This document shows, in pieces, positions 7,635-16,339 of a stretch of DNA of 64,000 nucleotides; the stretch's first letter is position 1; every line of letters starts with the position of its first letter. Below the pieces are notes generated by a model, which was given only the letters and a program-made list of their open reading frames with translations, made no database searches and was not told the origin of the DNA. The stretch lies in assembly GCF_050434925.1 (NCBI RefSeq), contig NZ_JBNDJK010000001.1, positions 496,001-560,000 of the forward strand. Reading direction: 5' to 3'. This DNA is from Inquilinus ginsengisoli_B. Lineage in GTDB: Bacteria > Pseudomonadota > Alphaproteobacteria > DSM-16000 > Inquilinaceae. The position numbers were made by a program, and so were the translations under genes.

Positions 7635-8228
7635 ATGAACAAACAGCCCCTGATGCCGAAGGCGACCGCCGTCTGGCTCGTCGAGAACACGTCGCTGAGC
7701 TTCGACCAGATCGCCGCCTTCTGCGGCCTGCATGAGCTGGAGATCCGGGCCATCGCCGACGGCGAAGTCGCGATCGGCATGGTCGGGCTTGACCCGATCG
7801 TCAACGGCCAGCTGACCCAGGCCGAGATCGACCGCTGCCAGGCCGACCCGAACGCCCGGCTGCGCATGGCGATCTCGGACATGCCGCAGCCGGTCGCCCG
7901 CTCCAAGGGCCCGCGCTACACGCCGGTGACCAAGCGTGGCGACAAGCCGGACGCGATCGCCTATCTGCTGAAGGAGCATCCGGAACTGTCGGACGCGCAG
8001 ATCTGCAAGCTGATCGGCACCACCAAGCCGACCATTCAGGCGATCCGCGACAAGAGCCACTGGAATTCACCGAACCTGAAGCCGCGCAGCCCGGTGATGG
8101 TGGGTCTTTGTTCCTATCTGGAGCTGGATGCGGCGCTGACCAAGGCCCGCGCCAACCTGCCGCCGGGCGCGATCCCGACCCCGACCGTCAGCTTCGACGA
8201 GGATTCCGAGGACACCCGGGAGGACTGA
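7635..8228 (+). CDS. trcR: Cell-cycle transcriptional regulator TrcR (DUF1013)
   Basis: The 197-residue product matches the DUF1013 family, nearly restricted to Alphaproteobacteria and annotated as TrcR. Two helix-turn-helix-like parts are visible: ATAVWLVENTSLSFDQIAAF near the N-terminus and DAQICKLIGTTKPTIQAIRD around residues 117-137. The C-terminal tail is acidic (DEDSEDTRED). It is expected to bind DNA and act in cell-cycle transcription. GAGGAG lies 9 bases before the ATG at 7635. A GC hairpin follows the stop and may terminate this gene and the convergent YdcH-like gene. Confidence 0.88.
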   Translation: MNKQPLMPKATAVWLVENTSLSFDQIAAFCGLHELEIRAIADGEVAIGMVGLDPIVNGQLTQAEIDRCQADPNARLRMAISDMPQPVARSKGPRYTPVTKRGDKPDAIAYLLKEHPELSDAQICKLIGTTKPTIQAIRDKSHWNSPNLKPRSPVMVGLCSYLELDAALTKARANLPPGAIPTPTVSFDEDSEDTRED

Positions 8229-8255
8229 GGCGCATCTCGGCCTCCTCAAACGACA

Positions 8256-8283
8256 AAGGGCGGCGCCCCCCGGCACCGCCCTT
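8256..8283. terminator. GC-rich hairpin between convergent genes
   Basis: A 12-bp stem with one mismatch (AAGGGCGGCGCC with GGCACCGCCCTT) and a 4-base loop lies between the trcR stop and the DUF465 stop. It lacks a long T tract, so it may act as a weak bidirectional terminator or a transcript-stabilising hairpin. Confidence 0.5.
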
Positions 8284-8310
8284 AGAATTCGGAGATCCGT
8301 GATCTCTCCG

Positions 8311-8478
8311 TCAGGCGTGATCCAATCGCGCCATCTCATCCTTCAGTCTCAGCTTTTCCTTTTTCAGCCGTACGATCTCGAGTTCGTCGGGTAGGGGGCG
8401 GTGGACCGCGTCTTCCAATGTGCGATCCAGGGCGGCGTGCTTGGTCCGAAGCGCTTCAATACGCTCTGCGACAGCCAT
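8311..8478 (-). CDS. YdcH family (DUF465) small protein
   Basis: A 55-residue protein starting MAVAERIEALRTKHAALDRT. It continues with the PDELEIVRLKKEKLRLKDEM core that defines YdcH/DUF465 proteins: two helices with a charged heptad pattern. The ATG at 8478 has an AGAGGAG ribosome site. The function of the family is unknown. A second member lies at 13870-14070. The 244 bases between this gene and the decarboxylase hold the two promoters; a TTGACT on the minus strand at 8563-8558 is the only promoter-like element I noted. Confidence 0.88.
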   Translation of the reverse strand: MAVAERIEALRTKHAALDRTLEDAVHRPLPDELEIVRLKKEKLRLKDEMARLDHA

Positions 8479-8722
8479 CTCTCGCTCCTCTGTTGAAAGC
8501 TGGACAGTGGTTCAGCCCCTCCTTTTTCCCATATGTTACGCCCCGATGGCGGTTGCAAGTCAACGTGGCATCTATTCCTGTTACGGAAGCGAGACAATCG
8601 GTCGCCCCGCGCCATCCGCCGCGTCGCCAGCGTGAAATTTCCTTAACGCGACGGTTTCCGACTCCTCCCGCCGCTTCGCTCGGCTAGTCTTGTGCAGCGC
8701 ACAACAGCGAGGACGCAGCGAG

Positions 8723-9460
8723 ATGGATGCCAAGACCGTGCGGGAGACCGCCTTCGCCATGCCGCTGACCAGCCCGGCCTTCCCGCCGGGGCCGTACCGC
8801 TTCGTCGACCGCCAGTACTTCATCATCCGCTACCGCACCGATCCGGAGGCGCTGCGCCGGGTGGTGCCGGAGCCGCTGGAGATCGTCGAGCCGGTGGTGA
8901 ATTACGAGTTCATCCGCATGCCGGATTCGACCGGCTTCGGCGACTACACCGAGAGCGGCCAAGTGATCCCGGTGCGGTACCAGGGTCAGGTCGGCGGCTA
9001 CACCCACCAGATGTTCCTGAACGACCACCCGCCGATCGCCGGCGGGCGCGAGCTGTGGGGCTTTCCGAAGAAGCTGGCCCAGCCGACCCTGGCGGTGGAG
9101 ACCGACACGCTGGTCGGCACGCTGAACTACGGCTCGGTCCGCATCGCCACCGGCACCATGGGCTACAAGCACCGCGCCCTGGACCTCGCCGCCGAGGCCA
9201 GGGGCCTGGGCGCGCCGAACTTCCTGCTCAAGATCATCCCGCATGTCGACGGCAGCCCGCGGATCTGCGAGCTGGTGCGGTACTATCTCGAGGATGTGAC
9301 CGTGAAGGGCGCCTGGACCGGACCGGCGGCGCTGGACCTCTATCCGCATGCCTTGGCGCCGGTCGCCGAGCTGCCGGTGCTGGAGGTGCTGTCGGCCAAG
9401 CATCTGGTCGCCGACCTGACGCTCGGCCTCGGCACCGTCGTCCACGACTACCTCGCCTGA
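8723..9460 (+). CDS. adc: Acetoacetate decarboxylase
   Basis: A 245-residue protein of the ADC superfamily, the normal length. The segment GGRELWGFPKKLAQP carries the lysine pair (residues 116-117) that matches Lys115/Lys116 of the clostridial enzyme; the first forms the Schiff base with acetoacetate. It would convert acetoacetate to acetone and CO2. Start ATG 8723 (MDAKTVRETAF) is preferred over an upstream frame extension because of a GAGGAC-like site and the family length. It is followed by a patatin-like hydrolase 76 bases downstream; with bdhA nearby this suggests 3-hydroxybutyrate/acetoacetate handling. Confidence 0.92.
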   Translation: MDAKTVRETAFAMPLTSPAFPPGPYRFVDRQYFIIRYRTDPEALRRVVPEPLEIVEPVVNYEFIRMPDSTGFGDYTESGQVIPVRYQGQVGGYTHQMFLNDHPPIAGGRELWGFPKKLAQPTLAVETDTLVGTLNYGSVRIATGTMGYKHRALDLAAEARGLGAPNFLLKIIPHVDGSPRICELVRYYLEDVTVKGAWTGPAALDLYPHALAPVAELPVLEVLSAKHLVADLTLGLGTVVHDYLA

Positions 9461-9536
9461 CACGGCGCCGGGGTGCGGTCAGCCGCACCCCAACCTATAT
9501 GCGGGGCCGGGCATCCGGCCCCGAGGAGACCGCTGA

Positions 9537-10721
9537 ATGCGTGGCGTGAAACGGAAGCAGGCGCGCAGCGCCCCCGGGCACATCGAGGTGCCGCCCTATG
9601 ACGTCGTCGCCCTGGTGCTGCAGGGCGGCGGTGCGCTGGGCGCCTACCAGGCCGGGGTCTATGAGGGGCTGCACGAGGCCGGGATCGAGCCGACCTGGCT
9701 GGCCGGCATCTCGATCGGCGCGCTCAACACCGCGGTGATCGCAGGATCCCCTGAATCCCAGCGCGTCGACCGGCTGCGCGAGTTCTGGGAGACGATCTGC
9801 GCCGTCCCGGTCGAATGGCCGAGCAGCGAGGGGCTGGCGGAAGCGCTGCCCTTTGCCTTCGACATGCGCTCGGTGCACAATGCCGCCGCGGCGATGCGGG
9901 CGCTGTTCCAGGGCCAGCCCGGCTTCTTCAAGCCGCGCTTCCCGCCGCCTTACCTGTCGCCCTTCGCCGGCGACGCCGCCACCAGCTTCTACGACACCAG
10001 CCCGCTGCGCGACACGCTGCTGCGGCTGGTCGACTTCGACCGGCTGAACTCCGGCGACATCCGGGTCAGCGTCGGCGCGGTCAATGTCCGCAGCGGCAAC
10101 TTCGTCTACTTCGACACGGCGGAGCGGAAGCTGGGGCCGGAGCACTTCATGGCCTCCGGCGCCCTGCCGCCCGGCTTCCCGGCGGTCGAGATCGACGGCG
10201 AGTTCTACTGGGACGGCGGCGTGGTCTCGAACACGCCCCTGTCCTATGTGCTGTCGACCGAGCCGCGGCGCGACACCCTGACCTTCCAGGTCGACCTGTG
10301 GTCGGCCAAGGGCCGGATGCCGGACGACCTGATGGAGGTGTCGAGCCGGCAGAAGGACATCCAGTACTCCAGCCGCACCCGCGCCATCACCACCTACATG
10401 ATGCAGATGCAGAAGATGCGCCGGGCGCTGCAGCGGGTGATGGACCGGCTGCCGGAGGGCGCGAAGCAGGACCCGGAGATGCAGGAGATCGCCGAACTGG
10501 CCTGCGAGCGGGCCTACAACATCATCCAGCTGATCTACCAGACGAAGACCTATGAGGGCCATTCCAAGGACTACGAGTTCGGGCTGGACGCGATGCGCGA
10601 GCACTGGCAGAGCGGCCTCGACGACATCCGCCGCACCCTGGCCGATCCGCGCCGGCTGGACCGCCCGACGGCGTCGGAGGACGGCGTGGTGAGCCACGAC
10701 GTGCATCGGCAGGACCGGTAG
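9537..10721 (+). CDS. Patatin-like phospholipase family protein with DUF3734 region
   Basis: A 394-residue protein with the patatin oxyanion motif GGGALGAYQAG (residues 30-40), the nucleophile elbow GISIG with Ser59, and the catalytic DGG at 226-228 (WDGGVVSNTPL). The C-terminal third, from about residue 270, with the YSSRTRAITTYMMQMQKMRR segment, is the DUF3734 region. It is predicted to hydrolyse acyl esters; the natural substrate is unknown. GAGGAGA lies upstream of ATG 9537. Patatin/bdhA/adc neighbourhoods are common in Alphaproteobacteria that store polyhydroxybutyrate, so a role in that turnover is plausible but inferred. Confidence 0.9.
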   Translation: MRGVKRKQARSAPGHIEVPPYDVVALVLQGGGALGAYQAGVYEGLHEAGIEPTWLAGISIGALNTAVIAGSPESQRVDRLREFWETICAVPVEWPSSEGLAEALPFAFDMRSVHNAAAAMRALFQGQPGFFKPRFPPPYLSPFAGDAATSFYDTSPLRDTLLRLVDFDRLNSGDIRVSVGAVNVRSGNFVYFDTAERKLGPEHFMASGALPPGFPAVEIDGEFYWDGGVVSNTPLSYVLSTEPRRDTLTFQVDLWSAKGRMPDDLMEVSSRQKDIQYSSRTRAITTYMMQMQKMRRALQRVMDRLPEGAKQDPEMQEIAELACERAYNIIQLIYQTKTYEGHSKDYEFGLDAMREHWQSGLDDIRRTLADPRRLDRPTASEDGVVSHDVHRQDR

Positions 10722-10772
10722 CGGCCCACCCCGGTATCCGCGATAATGCCGGCGGATGGCAGGGGTTTTGCG

Positions 10773-11495
10773 ATGGACGGAGGAGTCGCGGCGCTGTGGC
10801 GCTATCCGGTCAGCTCGCTCGGCGGCGAGCAGCTGGAGGTGTGCGCCGTCGATGCCACGGGCCTGGCCGGCGACCGGGAATGGGGCCTGGCCGACCGGGA
10901 CAGCGGCGAGACCGCCTTCCCGGAGAGCAAGCGCCGCTGGCGCCCGGCGCCGCAGATCCGGGCCCGCAGCACCGGCGACGGGCTGCGGCTGGATTTCCCG
11001 GACGGCAACAGCCTGCCGGCCGAGGCCGCCGGCGACGCCCTGGCCGCGCATTTCGGCTTTCCCGTACAGGTGCGGCCGCACGCCGCCGACGCGGCCGAGA
11101 CGGCGACGGCGGGGCCGTTGAAGCCACGCTACGAGCGCCACCCGATCCACATCCTGACCACCGCCTCGCTGGCGGCGCTGCAGGCGATCCTGCCGGACAG
11201 CGCCATCGACGAGCGCCGGTTCCGGCCGAACCTGGTGCTCGACCTGCCCGATGCCGAGGGCTTCGCCGAGACCGGCTGGATCGGGCGGCTGGTGGCGATC
11301 GGCGATGTGCGAATCCGCATCGTCGATCCCTGCGTGCGCTGCGCCTTTACCACCCTGGCCCAGGGCGACCTGCCGCTCGACCCCGCGGTGCTGATGGCAG
11401 TGGCCAAGCGCAACGCCACCCATCTCGGCGTGCTGTGCACGGTCGAGGCGGCGGGCGAGATCCGGGTCGGCGACGCGGCGCGGGTGCTGGATTAG
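10773..11495 (+). CDS. MOSC domain-containing protein
   Basis: A 240-residue protein with an N-terminal MOSC_N beta barrel (ALWRYPVSSLGGEQL, GLAGDREWGLAD) and a C-terminal MOSC domain containing the conserved cysteine in VDPCVRCAFTTLA. Such proteins are sulfur carriers or molybdenum-cofactor-binding N-reductases of the mARC/YcbX type. Start ATG 10773 with AGGGG upstream is preferred; an ATG at 10746 is also in frame. No partner reductase is adjacent. Confidence 0.85.
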   Translation: MDGGVAALWRYPVSSLGGEQLEVCAVDATGLAGDREWGLADRDSGETAFPESKRRWRPAPQIRARSTGDGLRLDFPDGNSLPAEAAGDALAAHFGFPVQVRPHAADAAETATAGPLKPRYERHPIHILTTASLAALQAILPDSAIDERRFRPNLVLDLPDAEGFAETGWIGRLVAIGDVRIRIVDPCVRCAFTTLAQGDLPLDPAVLMAVAKRNATHLGVLCTVEAAGEIRVGDAARVLD

Positions 11496-11536
11496 AGTCG
11501 CAGCCCGCTCGGCGCTGAGGCGGGAGTGTCGCCATT

Positions 11537-11551
11537 GGGCGGAAAGCGGAC
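11537..11551 (+). repeat. Dispersed 15-bp repeat, copy 1
   Basis: GGGCGGAAAGCGGAC here is identical to bases 11941-11955. It lies after the MOSC gene and before the low-GC small gene. It looks like a piece of a short dispersed palindromic repeat. Confidence 0.5.
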
Positions 11552-11646
11552 TGCGTGACAGAGGGGTGGCTGCATCAGCCAGCGCGAGCCGTCGAGCAAA
11601 AAACGTCCGCTGTGCGATACTGACGCGAATTCCATATCGAGGCAGC

Positions 11647-11886
11647 ATGATGCACCTAAAGCTTTCTCAGGAAGAAAAGAAAAAATTCTGCCCTTCCCAA
11701 CTGGAGATTGAGGCAGCGGCTCACGAATTTTTTCGCATAGGAAAGCACCACGGTTGGTTTGGTCGCGGGGATGATCAATCGCGGTATGATGAAATGGACC
11801 CGATTGGAAAAGAAGAATTTGAGGACATAGTTGCAATCATTTTGGTCGCCGCAGCCTATACCAAGTCTACGGCGAACGGATCCTAA
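11647..11886 (+). CDS. Hypothetical small protein in a low-GC pocket
   Basis: A 79-residue protein starting MMHLKLSQEEKKKFCPSQLE, with a central GKHHGWFGRGDDQSRYDEMD stretch and a hydrophobic end (FEDIVAIILVAAAYTKS). I do not recognise it. The helix-rich, charged make-up suggests a soluble protein. Its base composition is clearly lower in GC than its surroundings and it is flanked by two copies of a 15-bp repeat, both signs of recent acquisition. The start at 11647 is the first of two adjacent ATG codons; no strong ribosome site is visible. The longer frame to 11566 is less likely. Confidence 0.5.
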   Translation: MMHLKLSQEEKKKFCPSQLEIEAAAHEFFRIGKHHGWFGRGDDQSRYDEMDPIGKEEFEDIVAIILVAAAYTKSTANGS

Positions 11887-11930
11887 GAGGCCTCGATCGC
11901 TCACTATCAATCTGAGCGATAAAGCTCGGG

Positions 11931-11955
11931 TGGCCGCTTCGGGCGGAAAGCGGAC
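11931..11955 (+). repeat. Dispersed 15-bp repeat, copy 2, in a small hairpin
   Basis: GGGCGGAAAGCGGAC (11941-11955) repeats copy 1 exactly. Here it is preceded by TGGCCGCTTC, so CCGCTT and AAGCGG can pair around the GGGCGG core. A more diverged relative (GAGCGGACAGG on the minus strand) is found near 12565. Confidence 0.5.
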
Positions 11956-12053
11956 AACTCCGCTATCCTGGTCGCTTAACCAATCCTACGGGTGTAGCAG
12001 GGATTGAATTTGACACCTTTATGAGGTCGGACGGTGCTGAAAAGGGGAGTATC

Positions 12054-12533
12054 GTGGTCAAGGTAGGATTTCTTGCCATGATGGCGATCATGGCCGCAGG
12101 CTGTGCGCCCAAAGCACGTGAAATTGTGGTGATCGATGAGGGCCGACGACCATTCTTAGTAATGTTCGAGAAAGGCAGCGCGGCGCTATCTCCTGAACAA
12201 GAAGGGGCGGTTGTCGGTGCTGCTTACGACATTTGCATGCGGGAGACCACGAAAGTCCTCCTGACGGGAGAGGCTGACGATGAATCCACGCCGCCGCTGA
12301 ATCGAACCTTGTCGCTACGCCGCGCGGAGGCGGTTCGGCGCAAGTTGATCGAACTTGGTATTTCCGATCAGCTAATCACGGTCGAGGCGATTGGCCAAGA
12401 AGCCCCTCTTTTCTCAGAGGAGGACATGAAAAGGGCTGGCTTCGGCCGGATTGTTATCATCGCCTTCGAGCCGGTGAGGCCGCCGCTGGGCAAGACTACT
12501 TGTGCTCCTGGGTATGGGTTGAATCGGCAATAG
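12054..12533 (+). CDS. OmpA-family lipoprotein
   Basis: From the GTG at 12054 the product is 159 residues: a short signal peptide (MVKVGFLAMMAIMAAGC) ending in a lipobox, with Cys17 as the lipidation site, then an OmpA-like peptidoglycan-binding domain (FEKGSAALSPEQEGAV, then NRTLSLRRAEAVRRKLIELG). It would be anchored in the outer membrane and contact the cell wall. The usual peptidoglycan-binding pattern (D-x-x-G, then L-S-x-x-R-A) is only partly kept: TGEADDES replaces GHTD. GGGGAG precedes GTG; an in-frame ATG at 12021 is an alternative. GC is lower than in neighbours, like the small gene upstream. Confidence 0.75.
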   Translation: MVKVGFLAMMAIMAAGCAPKAREIVVIDEGRRPFLVMFEKGSAALSPEQEGAVVGAAYDICMRETTKVLLTGEADDESTPPLNRTLSLRRAEAVRRKLIELGISDQLITVEAIGQEAPLFSEEDMKRAGFGRIVIIAFEPVRPPLGKTTCAPGYGLNRQ

Positions 12534-12601
12534 GTGGCCTTTAACGAGCGGAGGCACCTGTCCGCTCCGGGTCGAATCCGCCCCAGCCGAACCGCCTCGC
12601 C

Positions 12602-13684
<1,083 letters not shown>

Positions 13685-13869
13685 GCCGTGCTTCGTTCCC
13701 GCTCCCGGTTGCAGTTCCCCCTTGTACCGGGAAGCGCCCGGTGCTGTAAGAGCCCGATGCGCCGCCGGGGCGTCACCCCCGCGTCAAACGCGTTCCGGTC
13801 GGGCCGCTCCCTTTGGTATGATCGGGCGCCGTTGAAACCCGGGACCCGCAGGAAAGGCCGTTTGAGGGA

Positions 13870-14070
13870 ATGATCGACATCGAGTCGATGCAGGAGAAGC
13901 TGGCCGCTTTGCGGGTCGAGCACCGCGACCTCGACGAGATCATCGACCGGCTGACCGCGGATGGTCCCGTCAACCAGCTTCAGATCCAGCGCCTGAAGAA
14001 GCGCAAGCTGCTGCTCAAGGATCAGATCACCATGATCGAGAGCCGGCTGCTGCCCGACATCATCGCCTAG
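13870..14070 (+). CDS. YdcH family (DUF465) small protein
   Basis: A 66-residue helical protein beginning MIDIESMQEKLAALRVEHRD, with NQLQIQRLKKRKLLLKDQIT forming the conserved second helix of DUF465. Function unknown. GAGGGA lies just before the ATG. It sits 20 bases upstream of purE and is probably the first gene of a ydcH-purE-purK transcription unit. It is a distant paralogue of the DUF465 protein at 8311-8478. Confidence 0.88.
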   Translation: MIDIESMQEKLAALRVEHRDLDEIIDRLTADGPVNQLQIQRLKKRKLLLKDQITMIESRLLPDIIA

Positions 14071-14090
14071 AGTCCGAGGATTGCCGACCG

Positions 14091-14591
14091 ATGGCCGAAC
14101 CCGCCGCCGCGCCGCCCGTGGCCATCATCATGGGCAGCCAGTCCGACTGGGAAACCATGCGCCACGCGGCGGAGACGCTGTCGCTGCTGGGCATCGGCCA
14201 TGAGGCACGCATCGTCTCGGCCCACCGCACGCCGGAGCGGCTGGTCGACTTCGCCCGCGAGGCGCGCGGCCGCGGCGTCAAGGTGATCATCGCCGGCGCC
14301 GGCGGCGCCGCCCATCTGCCGGGCATGGCGGCCGCGATGACGCCGCTGCCGGTGCTGGGCGTGCCGGTCGAGAGCAAGGCGCTGAAGGGCATGGACAGCC
14401 TGCTGTCGATCGTGCAGATGCCGGGCGGCATCCCGGTCGGCACGCTGGCGATCGGCCGGGCCGGGGCGATCAACGCGGCGCTGCTCGCAGCCTCCATCCT
14501 GGCGCTCAGCGACGCAGCGGTGGCCGACGCGCTGGACGATTGGCGGAAGCGCCAGACCGAGGCCGTGGCCGAGCACCCGAAGGACGAATGA
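14091..14591 (+). CDS. purE: N5-carboxyaminoimidazole ribonucleotide mutase
   Basis: A 166-residue class I PurE. The family motifs MGSQSDWETM, ARIVSAHRTPERL (with the catalytic histidine), AGAGGAAHLPGM and GVPVESKALKGMDSLLSIVQ are intact. It moves the carboxyl group of N5-CAIR to give CAIR in purine synthesis. Its stop overlaps the purK start by four bases (ATGA), so the two subunits of the pathway step are translationally coupled. Confidence 0.96.
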   Translation: MAEPAAAPPVAIIMGSQSDWETMRHAAETLSLLGIGHEARIVSAHRTPERLVDFAREARGRGVKVIIAGAGGAAHLPGMAAAMTPLPVLGVPVESKALKGMDSLLSIVQMPGGIPVGTLAIGRAGAINAALLAASILALSDAAVADALDDWRKRQTEAVAEHPKDE

Positions 14592-15691
14592 GCAGCACCG
14601 TTTCTCCCCTCCCGCCCGGCCCCCTGCCTCCTGGAAGCGTCATCGGCATGCTCGGCGGCGGCCAGCTCGGCCGCATGACCGCCCTGGCCGCGGCCCGCCT
14701 CGGCTACCGCACCCATGTGCTGTGCCCGGACCCGGACAGCCCCTGCGCCCAGGTGACCGACCGGTGGACCCTGTCCTCCTACACCGACCACGCGGCGCTG
14801 GACGCCTTCGCCGCCCAGGTCGATGTCGTCACCTACGAATTCGAGAACATCCCCTACGAGACCGTGCTGCACCTAGCCGCGCGCGTGCCGGTGCGGCCGG
14901 GGCCGGACGGCCTCGCCGTGTGCCAGGACCGGGTGGCGGAGAAGGATTTCTGCAACCGGCACGGCATCGGCACCGCGCCCTGGCGGGCCGTGGGCTCGGC
15001 CGAGGAGCTGGCCGCGGCGGTGGCCGCGATCGGCACGCCGTCGGTGCTGAAGACCCGGCGCGAGGGCTATGACGGCAAGGGCCAGGCGGTGATCCGCGAC
15101 CCCGCCGACGCCGCCGCGGCCTGGCAGAAGCTAGGCAGCCGGCCGGCGATTCTCGAGGGCTTCGTCGACTTCGCCCGCGAGCTGTCGGTGATCGCCGCCC
15201 GCGGCGTCGACGGGTCGGTGGTCTGCTATCCTGCGGTCGAGAACCGGCACCGCGACCATATCCTGTCGGAGACGATCGCGCCCGCCCCGGACCTGGCGCC
15301 GGCACGCGCCCGGGAGGCGGAGGAGATCGCCCGCACGCTGATCACGGCGCTGGACATGGTCGGCCTGCTGGCGGTGGAGCTGTTCGAGGCGCGCGATGGC
15401 GGCCTGCTGGTCAACGAGCTGGCGCCGCGGCCGCACAATTCCGGCCACTGGACCCAGGATGCCTGCACCTGCGACCAGTTCGAGCAGCTGGTCCGCGCCG
15501 TCTGCGGCCTGCCGCTGGGGTCGACCGAACGCCATTCCAATGCCGTGATGCAGAACCTGATCGGCGACGACGTGCTGCGCTGGCCGGAGTTCCTGGCCGA
15601 GCCCGGCGCCAGGCTGCATCTCTACGGCAAGGGCGCCCCGCGCCCCGGCCGCAAGATGGGCCATGTCAACCGGCTGGTGCCGAAGGGCTGA
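14588..15691 (+). CDS. purK: N5-carboxyaminoimidazole ribonucleotide synthase
   Basis: A 367-residue ATP-grasp enzyme. The N-terminal GMLGGGQLGRM, VTYEFENIP, the ATP-binding VLKTRREGYDGKGQ, EGFVDFARELSVI, and NELAPRPHNSGHWT motifs are all typical of PurK. It uses ATP and bicarbonate to carboxylate AIR to N5-CAIR, the substrate of PurE. It starts inside the purE stop codon. An imperfect hairpin follows the stop. Confidence 0.96.
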   Translation: MSSTVSPLPPGPLPPGSVIGMLGGGQLGRMTALAAARLGYRTHVLCPDPDSPCAQVTDRWTLSSYTDHAALDAFAAQVDVVTYEFENIPYETVLHLAARVPVRPGPDGLAVCQDRVAEKDFCNRHGIGTAPWRAVGSAEELAAAVAAIGTPSVLKTRREGYDGKGQAVIRDPADAAAAWQKLGSRPAILEGFVDFARELSVIAARGVDGSVVCYPAVENRHRDHILSETIAPAPDLAPARAREAEEIARTLITALDMVGLLAVELFEARDGGLLVNELAPRPHNSGHWTQDACTCDQFEQLVRAVCGLPLGSTERHSNAVMQNLIGDDVLRWPEFLAEPGARLHLYGKGAPRPGRKMGHVNRLVPKG

Positions 15692-15735
15692 GAGACGGTT
15701 TGTAAACGCTACTGGCGCATTTCCAAACCATCTCT
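15691..15735. terminator. Hairpin between purK and a convergent gene
   Basis: AGAGACGGTTTG (15691-15702) pairs with CAAACCATCTCT (15724-15735) with one mismatch across a 21-base loop. There is no T tract on either side. It may stabilise or end the purK transcript. Confidence 0.35.
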
Positions 15736-15775
15736 GCGGCCGGGACCTTCCGGTGCTGCGCCGTTCCGGCTGGAC

Positions 15776-16318
15776 TCACGACGCTGTCCTCACCGGCGCA
15801 TATTCCAGGGCCAGGATGCCGTTGCTGAAGCGCGCGGCCGAGATTAGTTCGAGCCTGTGCTGCTCGCCAGGCGCGAAGAACGGCTTTCCCTGACCCAGAG
15901 CCACCGGATAGCTGAGGAGCCGGATGCGGTCGACGAGACCATGCCGCATCAGTTCCTGGGCGACGCTGATGCTGCCATGGACATAGATGTTGCCGCCGCT
16001 CCCCTGCTTCAGCGCCCTGACGGCGTCCGGCAATGCGCCCTTCAGCACCTCCGCGGGCGTCCAGTCGAGTGCCGTCAATGTCGTCGACGCGACGTATTTC
16101 GGCAGTGCGTTGAACCTGTCGGCGAAGTCTCCGGTTTCGCTGGGCCAGGAGCCGGCGAAGATCTGATAGGTCGTACGCCCCAGCAGCATCGCGCCGCTGT
16201 CGGCAAGCTCGTCATTCTTGAACTGATCCATCTCGGCATTCCAGGGCACGCCCGTCAGTCTTTCGACCTCGGCAATGCCGTCGGCGCTGATGAATTCGGT
16301 GACGATGACCTTCCTCAT
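15776..16318 (-). CDS. Dihydrofolate reductase family (RibD C-terminal domain) protein
   Basis: A 180-residue stand-alone RibD_C/DHFR-fold protein (MRKVIVTEFISADGIAEVER, MLLGRTTYQIFAGSWP, GGNIYVHGSISVAQELMRHG, DRIRLLSYPVALGQGKPFF). Proteins of this kind, such as YyaP/YwjB, are predicted NADPH-dependent reductases of unknown substrate; it is not expected to be the essential folate enzyme. It lies 21 bases downstream of a LysR gene in the same orientation. Confidence 0.85.
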   Translation of the reverse strand: MRKVIVTEFISADGIAEVERLTGVPWNAEMDQFKNDELADSGAMLLGRTTYQIFAGSWPSETGDFADRFNALPKYVASTTLTALDWTPAEVLKGALPDAVRALKQGSGGNIYVHGSISVAQELMRHGLVDRIRLLSYPVALGQGKPFFAPGEQHRLELISAARFSNGILALEYAPVRTAS

Positions 16319-16339
16319 CTTGCCCTCCCTGTATCGGCC

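Noticed and set aside
15776..16318. The DHFR-like gene as folA or a trimethoprim-resistance gene
   Set aside because: Its motifs are those of stand-alone RibD C-terminal domain proteins, not of folate reductases.
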